A DNA stretch of 64,000 nt from Pycnococcus provasolii (Eukaryota > Chlorophyta > Pseudoscourfieldiophyceae > Pseudoscourfieldiales), in assembly GCA_049487715.1 (NCBI GenBank), contig CP150574.1, positions 62,001 to 126,000 on the forward strand, in the 5' to 3' direction. The translations under genes were made by a program, and so were the position numbers. The first letter of the stretch is position 1, and each line of letters starts with the position of its first letter. The notes below the pieces were generated by a model, which made no database searches, had not been told where the DNA came from, and saw only the letters and a program-made list of their open reading frames with translations. Shown here piece after piece: positions 20,772-29,384 of the stretch.

Positions 20772-21830
20772 ATGGCGGATGCTTCCTCCCTTAATGGTGA
20801 TGAGATCCCTGGTCCTCGTGGTGGTAATGTGGACTCCAACGGTGCCCTCGCACCAGCTGCTGCTTTGCCTGGGAAAAGCAGCTCGGTGGGGGAGGAACGT
20901 GACCGCACGCCCCTGGTGTGTCACGGACACTCGCGTCCCATCGTGTCGCTCTCCTACTCGCCAGTTACAGAGGACGGGTCGTTCATCGTCTCCGCTTCCA
21001 AAGACGGAAAACCCATGCTCAGAAACGGGGATTCAGGTGACTGGGTTGGCACGTTCGAAGGCCATAAAGGCGCGGTGTGGGACGCAACGCTCAACAGACC
21101 CGCGACGCGCGCACTCACAGGATCCGCAGACTTCACCGCGTGCGTCTGGGACGCACTCACGGGGGACGCCATACACAGCTTTCAGCACAAACACATCGTG
21201 CGAACTGTCGAATTCAACCCGGAGGGAAACAAGGCGCTCACGGGAGGGTACGAAAAGTACCTGCGCGTCTTTGACCTCGAAAAGCCGGACGCGGAACCGC
21301 AAACACTAAACGGAGGAGAGGACAACGGCGCGTGGTCAGCACCCATCAGAAACGCGACGTGGGTCGAAAACCTCGTGTTCATCGCGCTGAGCGACAAAAA
21401 CGGCGTTTCTGTGATTGACACGCGCGCCAACAGCGTCGCGTACAAGCTCGACACGGACGCGCCAGTCACCTCGATTGAACCGAGCTGGGATGCGAGCAGG
21501 ATCACAACCGCAGACGGGTGCACCGTTCGTATCTTTGACGCCGCGAAGGGGTCCAGTGGCGCCGCGCTCAGCTCGTTCAAGCTGTCGTACCCCGTCGAGA
21601 GCGCGAGCTTGCATCCTGCGGGCAAATTGATGGCATGCGGTGGCGATGACATGTGGGGACACGTTCTCGACATCTCAGCTGCCGAGCCGGTGGAGCTCGA
21701 GTGCCACCGAGGACACCACGGACCCGTTCACGTCGTTCGATTCGCGCCAGACGGCTTGAGCTACGCCACAGGATCTGAGGACGGAACCATCCGCATATGG
21801 TCGACGCCCGACCGACCTGTTGTCGAGTAA
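20772..21830 (+). CDS. STRAP: STRAP (serine-threonine kinase receptor-associated protein) WD40
   Basis: 352-residue WD40 protein of the STRAP/unrip family, which in animals binds the SMN complex and TGF-beta receptors and in plants is a nuclear/cytosolic scaffold. Family wording is clear: LVCHGHSRPIVSLSYSPVT, FIVSASKDGKPMLRNGDSGDW, GTFEGHKGAVWDATL, FQHKHIVRTVEFNPEG, LTGGYEKYLRVFDLEKP, GHHGPVHVVRFAPDG, YATGSEDGTIRIW. Seven blades fill the protein. ATG at 20772 (MADASSLNGDE) is chosen; the frame upstream to 20556 runs through the telomere-like array. A CAG immediately upstream (20760-20762) could be a 3' splice site of a leader intron. Confidence 0.92.
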   Translation: MADASSLNGDEIPGPRGGNVDSNGALAPAAALPGKSSSVGEERDRTPLVCHGHSRPIVSLSYSPVTEDGSFIVSASKDGKPMLRNGDSGDWVGTFEGHKGAVWDATLNRPATRALTGSADFTACVWDALTGDAIHSFQHKHIVRTVEFNPEGNKALTGGYEKYLRVFDLEKPDAEPQTLNGGEDNGAWSAPIRNATWVENLVFIALSDKNGVSVIDTRANSVAYKLDTDAPVTSIEPSWDASRITTADGCTVRIFDAAKGSSGAALSSFKLSYPVESASLHPAGKLMACGGDDMWGHVLDISAAEPVELECHRGHHGPVHVVRFAPDGLSYATGSEDGTIRIWSTPDRPVVE

Positions 21831-21872
21831 AACAAAATATTCTATCTTCTCTCTTACAAAAGTGCTCCTCTC

Positions 21873-22730
21873 CTATGCAAGCTTGCCGTTGTTGAGGTCG
21901 CCGTCGTCTTCTCGTCGTCGACCACCGCCTGACTTGCTTCGATGCAGCACGAGCGGCAGAGCGGAGCACAGAAAGGCTGCGCCGAGTGCGATCGCTGACT
22001 TTGTGCTGTACAGGTCCTTCAGGCTGGTCATGTCGCCTATCCGCTCTCCCGCGCTGACGGCGGCGAAGTTGTTCGGAAGTGTTCCTAAGATGGTACCGAG
22101 CGCAAACGTGGGAAGCGGCACGCCGACGATGGGGCTCGCGACGTTGATGAAGGTGTTGGGCACGGGGCTCAGCCTGGCCATGATGAGGTAGTTGACGAGC
22201 CGTCCCCTTCGCGCCTCCACCTCCCTTCGGAACTGCTCGAGTCTCTGCGGCCAGATGGCGGTGACGAGCGCCGCGCCGAACGTGTACGACATCGTGTATG
22301 TGCAGCACGCTCCTATGCAGCTGACGACGGCGACGAGTACGAGCGCGCGGTTCGCGCCCATGAGCGCGCCCGCCAAGATGGAGAGGCTGAGCGATCCGGG
22401 TATGGCGAACGTCATCATGCCAATGTATGCGAGTGAGAGTAGTGCGATGATTGGGATGGGCACACCAGTGGACTTATCCCCGTCTCCCCCTGAGTCCCCT
22501 GAGTACGCGATCGCCGCTTCTCGGAGCAGTCGTGCGTCTTCGAGCGTGGGTAGGTGGAGAGACGTGTTGATGCGCGCGAGAATATCCTGAGCTTGCTCTG
22601 ACGGTGGCGGTAACCATCTGAGGATCCCGATGAACAGCAGGGCATACAGAGCCAACATTAAGACGAGGAACACAAGGCCTTGAGGTGGGATTTGGGACAG
22701 GTAACGCCCGAAGAAGGACACACGAGCCAT
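21873..22730 (-). CDS. VTT-domain (TVP38/TMEM64/TMEM41-like) membrane protein
   Basis: 285-residue multi-pass protein with a VTT (DedA-like) domain. First membrane segment LVFLVLMLALYALLFIGIL (about 17-37); then the signature FAIPGSLSLSILAGALMG, the long amphipathic stretch, LIMARLSPVPNTFINVASPIVGVP (the conserved R-x-x-P..N motif) and FALGTILGTLPNNFAAVSAGERIG. TMEM41-type members act as ER lipid scramblases. ATG at 22730 (MARVSFFGRYL) is chosen; the upstream extension reads from an AT-rich leader. It is head to head with the ELO gene. Confidence 0.85.
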   Translation of the reverse strand: MARVSFFGRYLSQIPPQGLVFLVLMLALYALLFIGILRWLPPPSEQAQDILARINTSLHLPTLEDARLLREAAIAYSGDSGGDGDKSTGVPIPIIALLSLAYIGMMTFAIPGSLSLSILAGALMGANRALVLVAVVSCIGACCTYTMSYTFGAALVTAIWPQRLEQFRREVEARRGRLVNYLIMARLSPVPNTFINVASPIVGVPLPTFALGTILGTLPNNFAAVSAGERIGDMTSLKDLYSTKSAIALGAAFLCSALPLVLHRSKSGGGRRREDDGDLNNGKLA

Positions 22731-23286
22731 ACTTATACAATGGAGTAGATAGGGGGAGATAGATGCGACCCGATGAAGGAACGGACGACAAAGGAAGAAT
22801 GAAGAATCAATCGGCGGAGAGAGAGAGAGATGGCCAGAGATGAATGAGGAAGAGGGGCAGAAACCAAGGGGAAATAACAATTAATGTTAAATGTTATTTC
22901 CCCTTGCAGAAACCACATGAAGATTAAAGAGGGAAAAACCAACAATGAAGAAAAGAAAGAACCCTAAAAGTTGCCCGAACCCTAATCAGTAAACCCTAAC
23001 CAGTAAACCCTAACCCTAATCCAGTAAACCCTATCGTAACCCTAACCAATAAACCCTAAAGGTATCGTAACCCTAACCCAGTAAACCCGAACTCCAGAGC
23101 AACTCCAGAGCCTGCAGGACGTCGTCCAGGCTTGCCCCCTGTGGGCTGTGTTGTTGCCCCTGTGTTCTGAGGCTGTGAGGTGCCCCTCCATTCTTTGTTC
23201 TTTTTCCACCCCCAAATCTTTTTCTCCCGGCCTCTTTTTCAAGCCTCTCAGTCAGCCCTAAGACTTCTTCTCTCAAGCAAGCAACG
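22731..23286. promoter_or_regulatory. Divergent gap with CCCTAA array
   Basis: Between the VTT gene (-) and ELO gene (+). Contains a GA-rich stretch (22800-22960), a palindromic AACATTTAACATTAATTG-type segment at about 22880-22910, and a degenerate CCCTAA array at 22961-23089. Confidence 0.5.
22961..23089. repeat. Degenerate AAACCCTAA array with AGT/TCG spacers
   Basis: About ten CCCTAA units, several with a CAGTAAACCC or TATCGTAACCC spacer, located 200-330 bases upstream of the ELO ATG. Confidence 0.85.
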
Positions 23287-24277
23287 ATGTCGGCGCCCAT
23301 GACGTTGCCAAGCATGGAGAAACTGGGACAGGACGCCTGGAAGTATTTGGTCTCGTCGGTGGGAACCCTGATGCGCGCTCTTCGGCTTGGCCTCTGATGA
23401 ATATCTACATTCCCATCGCCATCTCCATCTTGTACCTCTTGATTATCCCCATCGGAACGCACTTCATGGCGTCGCGACCTCCGTTTCGGATCAAAACCTT
23501 CTCGCTCATTCACAACTCCATACTCTTTGCCCTGTCGCTCTACATGGTCGTGGAAACACTGGCGGCTTGTTATGAGAACTTTGGGTGGAATCGGTTCGTG
23601 CAAGGAGGGTGGAACTCCGGTGCGTCGATCTTCTGCAATGCCAACGATCCCAAGCTCGACGCGGGGGAACCCGTCTTTCGAGACGGATTCTCAAAGTCTG
23701 GATACAGACTCGCACGCGTCCTGTGGATCCACTATGTCAGCAAGGCGTACGAGTTTGTCGACACTGTCATCATGATTCTCAAGAAAAACAATAGACAGAT
23801 AAGCTTCCTTCACGTGTAGTAAGTCGACGCTCGAATCCACCCAACCTATGGATTGGCGCACAAACAAGCTTGGCACTGACTTTTATTCCAACACACACGA
23901 AACATTAAAACAGCCACCACGCGACGACGTTTTTCCCCGTGTGGTGGGCAGTCGTCACGTATGGACCGGGCGGGGAGGCGTGGTTCTGCTGCTTCCTTAA
24001 CTCGCTCGTACACGTCTTCATGTATGGCTACTACTTCTTCGCGTCGCTCGGAATCTCCATCACCATCATCAAAAAGTCAATCACGAAGTTCCAGATGATT
24101 CAGTTCCTCTGCTTCATTGGACAGAGCACGTGGCTGCTCTTCATCAAGGACTGCTACTCGCCGCGCCTCTCGCCGTGGATGCTCCTCGTCCAGTGCACCA
24201 TCTTCTTCGCGCTCTTCTTCCACTTTTACGTCACCTCGTACACCAACAAAAACAAAGACAAGAAAAAAGTAAAGTGA
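23287..24277 (+). CDS. ELO: ELO-family very-long-chain/PUFA elongase (intron 23819-23913, one apparent frameshift)
   Basis: ER membrane 3-ketoacyl-CoA synthase of the ELO family. Exon 1 ends after FLHV plus two bases, exon 2 starts at 23914; joined they give the catalytic HVYHH box (QISFLHVYHH), with the intron falling inside its Tyr codon. Other boxes: KAYEFVDT, NSLVHVFMYGYY, ITKFQMIQF; the Gln before FLH and the HVFMYGYY form are typical of PUFA-type elongases. The C-terminus ends KKVK, a KKxx ER-retrieval signal. The first 25 residues (MSAPMTLPSMEKLGQDAWKYL) are in frame 1, but NPDARSSAWPLMNIYIPIA continues in frame 3; one extra G in the GGG at 23361-23363 would join them. Without that, translation from the ATG at 23397 lacks the N-terminus. 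Confidence 0.88.
23819..23913 (+). other. Spliceosomal intron in ELO (95 nt)
   Basis: GTAAGT donor at 23819, CACTGAC branch-point-like motif at 23874-23880, CAG acceptor at 23911-23913. Splicing restores the HxxHH active-site box. Confidence 0.9.
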
Positions 24278-24316
24278 AGTAAATACTAGCTACAACGTTT
24301 TTTGTTTTTTTAATAC

Positions 24317-25267
24317 TTATTTTTGGACTAGCTTAAGTTTTCTTTGGTGGTTGCGCCACTCCTTGACGCGGTCCCAGTACGCCATGACCTCCTCCGAATT
24401 ACCGCGACGTTCTCTCTTCCACTGTTTCCAACCACCTTGAGGCATCAGCTCAGGACGCTTCATCGCATAGCGATCCTCGGGACGACTCCACACGACGCGA
24501 ATTTTTGGCCGAGGCAACGGCTTGTCGGCGGGATAATGCTCAAGCTCGATCGTGATGTGACACCTGCCCTTCGTGCCCATGCCGGTCCGTCCGCGCGCGT
24601 GATATATCGGATATTTCAGTCCAGCAGTTTTCGCAGGACTGACAAAGGCGCGTTGTACGACGAGTCTCCTTGGATCATACCCGTGGTTGTGCGTGCCGTT
24701 GTGTATCGCCGACTTCAGTAAGTCTACACACATTTTCGCAGCCTTGAGATTTTTCGTCACCGCCATCGCCTGCAGGTGCATCATCGCCTCGTCGGCGGTG
24801 AATCCGTGCAGGAGTCGCGTGATAAAGGCAACTTTCTTCTTTCCCATGTGTGCGTTGCGCAGAACGGCATGGCACCTGTTCTCGCCGAATTTTGACGTTG
24901 CGGGGTTCAAGCCTTTTGCTCTCGCCTGCTTGACAGCCGCAGGAACGGACGAGTCGTCTTCCTCCTCTGCTCTCTTTTTTTCGAACAAGTCGAACGCTGA
25001 CCCTGATGCACCACCCTCCGTGGCGGATGCCGAGAATCCACGAGCGAAAGCAGGACCGAAGGGCTGTGCGTGCGATCCCTGAAGAAAGGAACCAGGGTCT
25101 GAAAAGAGTCCACGAGATGACGATGAAAACTCCACGAAAAGAGAGTGAGAAGAAGCCAGAGCACCAAGGTGACGTGCAGGACGAGCACCAAGAGAAAGAG
25201 TAACACTCACGCGTGACAACCCTAAGGCACCACGAAGGGACGACATCGCCACGGACGGCATGGCCAT
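24317..25267 (-). CDS. Mitochondrial ribosomal protein uL22m
   Basis: 316 residues from MAMPSVAMSSLRGALGL; N-terminus of about 90 residues is Ser/Arg/Leu-rich and looks like an organelle presequence. The uL22 core follows (about 135-260): MGKKKVAFITRLLHGFTADEAMMHLQAMA, LLKSAIHNGTHNHGYDP, LVVQRAFVSPAK, HARGRTGMGTKGRCHITIELE, which is the mitochondrial (MRPL22) form rather than the short chloroplast form. A basic C-terminal extension follows. The first in-frame Met is at 25303; the downstream one at 25267 gives the more typical presequence. It is head to head with SepSecS. Confidence 0.85.
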   Translation of the reverse strand: MAMPSVAMSSLRGALGLSRVSVTLSLGARPARHLGALASSHSLFVEFSSSSRGLFSDPGSFLQGSHAQPFGPAFARGFSASATEGGASGSAFDLFEKKRAEEEDDSSVPAAVKQARAKGLNPATSKFGENRCHAVLRNAHMGKKKVAFITRLLHGFTADEAMMHLQAMAVTKNLKAAKMCVDLLKSAIHNGTHNHGYDPRRLVVQRAFVSPAKTAGLKYPIYHARGRTGMGTKGRCHITIELEHYPADKPLPRPKIRVVWSRPEDRYAMKRPELMPQGGWKQWKRERRGNSEEVMAYWDRVKEWRNHQRKLKLVQK

Positions 25268-25470
25268 GGCCACAGGTTCCGAAAAGAAACCCCAACCGCC
25301 CAACCAACGGGACCAACAAAAAAATAGACTAAGAAAAAAGCTAACCCTAGTTCTAACCCTAACCCTAACCAGGAAATGCCTTACTACCCTAATCCCTCAT
25401 CCCAGTCCTCATTCCTCCCCCTCCTCATCCGTCTGGGCCCATCGACATCGAAATCCATATCAATAGTGCC
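25268..25470. promoter_or_regulatory. Bidirectional promoter with CCCTAA motifs
   Basis: 203-base gap between the uL22m and SepSecS start codons, with CTAACCCTAG and three CCTAACCC units at 25341-25370 near its centre. Confidence 0.5.
25341..25370. repeat. Short CCCTAA array
   Basis: Four CCCTA-type units (one separated by GTT) in the shared promoter of uL22m and SepSecS. Confidence 0.85.
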
Positions 25471-27141
25471 ATGGACGCGTCTTCTTCGACGTCCAGTGGC
25501 GTCTCTGCCTTAGTTGCTCAGTTCATCGGGGCGAGCTACACCGCGCAGGGACTTAACAGCATACGGCACAGACGCAACAAACTCAAAGCACTGCTAAGCA
25601 ACCGCGCCCTGCCTCCTGAACCGTTCTCGATCGATGAAATACAATCGCTACTAGCGGACGTAGCCGCCATGGACTCCAACAACTTCTCCAGGAGAATAGG
25701 GGTCGGGGAAAGGGAAGGAAGAATACTCTGCCCACTCGTTCACTCAAGACACTTCGGACTCGCGCACGGAATCGGACGGTCCGGCGACGTCGCGGCGGTT
25801 CAGCCCAAGGCGGCGGGATCGTCGCTCCTCTCCCAAATCACAAACAAACTCGTGCTCGACGCAATCAAGGTGGCAGGTGCGACGCGCGTGGATGCGACGA
25901 CGGTCCTACCCATGGCGACAGGAATGGGAATGACCATGACGCTCATGGCGGTCGCTCGGCGAAGAAGAGAACAAACGGATACTGGTGTGCAGCCGAAACA
26001 CTGCGTGTGGCTGCGTGTGGACCAGAAGACGTGCTTAAAGGCTATCACCGCAGCTGACCTCGTGCCCGTCGTCGTCGAACTCAGACAAGAGGGGGACCAG
26101 CTGCAAGGACACGTCGACGACGTCGCGGCGGCTGTCGACGCCGTACCAGGAGGTGCGGACGGAGTCGCGTGCGTCGTCAGCACCACGAGCTGCTTCGCGC
26201 CGCGCGGGGCGGACGACGTCGTCGCCATCGGTAAGCTCTGTGCGCGACTTGGAATTCCGCACGTCGTCAATCACGCGTACGGCATACAGAGCAGGCGCCT
26301 GAATGCCGCGCTCGACGCCGCGTGGGTTCGCGGTGCGCGCATCGACGCGTGCGTTAGCTCCACGGACAAGAATTTCGGTGTTCCCGTGGGAGGTTGTGTC
26401 ATCTTCGAGAGCATCAAAAGCACGCGCGCTCTGCTCGACGGCCATCAGCAGGGAAGAGGAGGAGGAGGTGGTGGTGGTGGTGGTGGCGGTCGTCGGCGAC
26501 GCGGCGGAAAGAAGAAGGGCGGCGGCAATGCGGCAGTGGAGACTGACACGATGACGCCTGAGGCTGCCGCGCCTGCGCCAGCGGCGTCAATTGCACCAAA
26601 TCCCGCACCAAGTCGTCCAGCCACGCAGCCAGTGACGCAGCTCGTCAACTCGCAGTACCCTGGACGAGCATGCTTCGCTCCAGCACTTGACGTTCTCATC
26701 ACCCTGCTCTACCTTGGTCGCGATGGTTGGACAAAGCTGCTCGACGACCGCGAGGCTTGCTTCGACGTTCTTCGTGACTCGCTCCTGTCGCTCGCCGATC
26801 GAACGGCGGCGGAGCCTGCTGTTCGAACGCTGCGCGTTCTCGATTCGCCGGGCAATCCGATCAGCATTGGCGTGGGCATTGGCGATATGCCAACACCGGC
26901 GGAGAAGCCGCGTCCCGTGACATTTCTTGGTTCCATGCTCTACCAGCGTGGCGTGACGGGCGCGCGCGTCGTCGCTCGTGGCGCGACGGCGAAGGTTGCC
27001 GGCCTGAGCTTCACGGGTTACGGATCGTCGACGGACGCGTACGGTACCGACTACCTGACCGCCGCGGCTGCCGTTGGCGGCACGCGCGAGGAGTGCGTGA
27101 GCTTCTGCGATCGCGTGTGGCAGGTGCTTAGAGAGGAGTAG
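25471..27141 (+). CDS. SEPSECS: O-phosphoseryl-tRNA(Sec) selenium transferase (SepSecS)
   Basis: 556-residue PLP enzyme that converts phosphoseryl-tRNA(Sec) to selenocysteinyl-tRNA(Sec), so this organism should make selenoproteins. Signatures: GRILCPLVHSRHFGLAHGIGRSGD, PKAAGSSLLSQITNKLVLDA, VLPMATGMGMTMTL, WLRVDQKTCLKAI, CFAPRGADDVVAI, the PLP Lys300 in SSTDKNFGVPVGG, and SQYPGRACFAPALDVLITLLYLG. An insert of about 65 residues (about 326-393), poly-Gly, basic and then Ala/Pro-rich, separates the PLP domain from the C-terminal domain; human SepSecS has no such insert. Otherwise full length and uninterrupted. Confidence 0.95.
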   Translation: MDASSSTSSGVSALVAQFIGASYTAQGLNSIRHRRNKLKALLSNRALPPEPFSIDEIQSLLADVAAMDSNNFSRRIGVGEREGRILCPLVHSRHFGLAHGIGRSGDVAAVQPKAAGSSLLSQITNKLVLDAIKVAGATRVDATTVLPMATGMGMTMTLMAVARRRREQTDTGVQPKHCVWLRVDQKTCLKAITAADLVPVVVELRQEGDQLQGHVDDVAAAVDAVPGGADGVACVVSTTSCFAPRGADDVVAIGKLCARLGIPHVVNHAYGIQSRRLNAALDAAWVRGARIDACVSSTDKNFGVPVGGCVIFESIKSTRALLDGHQQGRGGGGGGGGGGGRRRRGGKKKGGGNAAVETDTMTPEAAAPAPAASIAPNPAPSRPATQPVTQLVNSQYPGRACFAPALDVLITLLYLGRDGWTKLLDDREACFDVLRDSLLSLADRTAAEPAVRTLRVLDSPGNPISIGVGIGDMPTPAEKPRPVTFLGSMLYQRGVTGARVVARGATAKVAGLSFTGYGSSTDAYGTDYLTAAAAVGGTREECVSFCDRVWQVLREE

Positions 27142-28255
27142 AAGTTTTGTATATACATAATAGTAAGAAGTACACAAATTCACTTACTTATGTTAGAACT
27201 TGTTGAATCGTGGTTTTATCCTACGGTCCAGCACCTCGTCGTCCGCCCATTCGTGTGGTTGCTTCTTCAATTCAATTAAAAATTTCTCGCGATAGTTTTG
27301 ACGCACCTATTCGCCCTCTCGACGAGCCCTTGCGTCTGACCGCCTTTGGTCACGTTGCGGTCGTTGTTCTTGAGCCTAGAGTCATGACGGGGAACGATCG
27401 CAGAGCATCGGATACCATTTTTGTCCAACTCAATCGTCCAAGAACTCGGATCGGAACGGCGTTTGAACTTGAGCGTGAACCTTTTGGCCTTCTCCCCCTT
27501 TTCCTGTGCGATCTCCTTTTCGCGCGTGCTCTTATCAGTACCTTGATGATCCTCCCTGGAACGAATCCCTTTTAACAGGCACCAAACGCAATCGCTTCCA
27601 AAACGCTTTTTCGGCCTTCTTCATGTTTGATTTCGTGCGTGCCATTGGACGATGACATCCGACGACCACCACCACCAATGATGAAAAAAAAGACAACGAC
27701 GACAGCAGCAAGCGACGACGACGACAAAAAAATGAGGAAAAAAAGGGGGAAAATCAAGTATATGAGATTGCCTGAGACGAACACGATGGTCCTCCTCTCC
27801 TACCGTACTTCTTCGAGTCGCCTTCTGCAGCTCGGTCTCGTTGGCGGGATACTCGCGGGATACTCTCACGTCGGCGCCGCCGTCGGCAGGAGGTGATGCA
27901 CGAACAACGGCGGCGGCGGCAGGGGGCGTGCTACTTAAGGTATGTGGCCGGTACAAATGACTTGAGCGACCGGGATCCCGAGTGGCCCGGCTTAAGACGC
28001 ATGATGGACCAACGAGGTGTCCCGGTCGAAGTGCCTAATGCGAGGGAAGCAGGGGCCACTCCCCTCGTCTCGTGAGGGATCTTCCCCGGCAGCCCGAGAA
28101 TGATGATTTCCTCCCAGCGATTCTTAGCCTCTCGTTCTCGTGCCCCGGGGGGCTGCCGGAGTTGGGGTTGTGGTGGGGAACCCGGCCGGGGAGGAGGATC
28201 CTCCGGAGGGAGCACCCCCGGCGCCCCGTGATCACTTCAGAAGGCTTTAGCCTCG
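27142..28255. other. 1.1-kb gap with one candidate small gene
   Basis: Apart from the minus-strand candidate at 27276-27645, the gap holds a pyrimidine-rich stretch on the minus strand (27680-27770), which could be that gene's leader or an intron tract, and a GC-rich segment 28080-28230 containing the inverted pair CCGGCAGCCC / GGGCTGCCGG. No plus-strand gene is supported. Confidence 0.4.
27276..27645 (-). CDS. Candidate small basic protein (one apparent frameshift)
   Basis: Minus-strand reading starting MARTKSNMKKAEKAFWKRLR at 27645; after KRDSFQ the frame shifts by one base and continues DHQGTDKSTREKEIAQEKG, KRFTLKFKRRSDPSSWTIEL and so on to a TAA at 27276-27278. Removing one base from the CCC at 27554-27556 joins the halves into about 122 residues, Lys/Arg-rich. 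Support is compositional only: the charged, low-bias protein looks coding while the competing plus-strand frame (27210-27575) does not. No family is recognised. An upstream exon across the pyrimidine tract is possible. Confidence 0.35.
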
Positions 28256-29230
28256 ATGAGTATGGCGCCCTCCCTTTCTTCTGCTCGTGCTCGTGGTGCT
28301 TCCGCCCGTGCTCCTTATCGTGCGTCTGCTCGTGCTTATCGTGCGTCTGCTCGTCATAATCGGCGGTCTCTGACTCCTCGTGCGTCGGAGTCCTCGTCCC
28401 CGACGACGTCTGCGCCGGCAGCTGAGTCTGCGGACCCCGAAGTCGGCACGTTGTACGAGTGCACGCTCGAAAAACCGCTCGGTATTCGATGGGGACGGGG
28501 TAACGACGGCAGGGCTTACATCAAAGAAATGTCCGCGGCGGTTGGGAATACCGACCCGAACATGAAGGTGGGAGACCGCGTCGTCAGGTGCTCGGCGTCG
28601 TTCGGCGAGGACATCTGGGACGCCGAGAACTACGGACAGGTGGTGTACGCGATCAAGACGCGAAGCGGTGGCATCTACTTGCAGCTCGAAAAGAGGGGGG
28701 GAGATGTCACCATCTTCGAGTTTGACGAGGTGGACGACGTCACGCGTATGCAGAGGGCCGAGCGCGGGGGTGGAAACGTTGGCTCGGGAACGCGAGAGGT
28801 GCAGCGCCGAAACTACGACATTGCGCAGGAGCGAGCACAGAAGCGCGTCGAGCTCTTCGAGGAGGCACTCAAGGACTACCAGGCGGGTGAGCTCGAAAAG
28901 GCGCTCATCACGTGGGAGGAGGTGCTCGGCTTGGAGCCGCCGAACTACATCGGAGACAACATGTCGCGATGCACGGACGTGTTCCGCATCACGCAGTTCA
29001 ACATCGCGTGCGTGTACAGCCGCATGAATAACATGGACGCGTCGTTCGAGGCGCTCGAAGAGGCGCTGCGCGTCGGCTTCGAGGATTTCAAAATGGTGCG
29101 CTCTGACCCTGCGCTCGAGAACCTGCGAATTGACGACCGCTTCAAGCCGCTCATCGACAAGTACGACGAGCCGCTCTTCAACGAAAATGTCTTGAAGGGT
29201 TTCAAAAATCTCTTCGGAGGAGGAAACTAA
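28256..29230 (+). CDS. MET1: MET1-like PDZ/TPR photosystem II assembly protein, chloroplastic
   Basis: 324 residues. N-terminus MSMAPSLSSARARGASARA, about 55 residues rich in Ser/Ala/Arg, is a chloroplast transit-type sequence. A PDZ-like domain follows (about 60-145: LYECTLEKPLGIRWGRGNDGRAYI, KVGDRVVRCSASFGEDIWDAENYGQVVYAI), then a helical linker and TPR region (about 185-290: EEALKDYQAGELEKALITWEEVLGLEPP, ITQFNIACVYSRMNNMDASFEALEEALRVG, KMVRSDPALENLR), ending KGFKNLFGGGN. This order and wording match plant MET1 (a thylakoid TPR/PDZ protein for PSII supercomplex assembly). Complete and intronless. Confidence 0.9.
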   Translation: MSMAPSLSSARARGASARAPYRASARAYRASARHNRRSLTPRASESSSPTTSAPAAESADPEVGTLYECTLEKPLGIRWGRGNDGRAYIKEMSAAVGNTDPNMKVGDRVVRCSASFGEDIWDAENYGQVVYAIKTRSGGIYLQLEKRGGDVTIFEFDEVDDVTRMQRAERGGGNVGSGTREVQRRNYDIAQERAQKRVELFEEALKDYQAGELEKALITWEEVLGLEPPNYIGDNMSRCTDVFRITQFNIACVYSRMNNMDASFEALEEALRVGFEDFKMVRSDPALENLRIDDRFKPLIDKYDEPLFNENVLKGFKNLFGGGN

Positions 29231-29384
29231 GGGAAGAGGTGTTTTGTTTGTTTTTTCCAGTAAAATTTTTTTTCCGTGATGTGGTGGTGGGAAAACCGCT
29301 TTGTTTGCGTTGTGTTGTTACTAAGTTAAGAACTTCGGTTCTAAAGGAACTCAACGGTACACGTCGATGGCTGCCTGTAAGCGC

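Noticed and set aside
27210-27575. Plus-strand open frame of 121 codons
   Set aside because: No recognisable feature, and the opposite strand reads as a more protein-like sequence.
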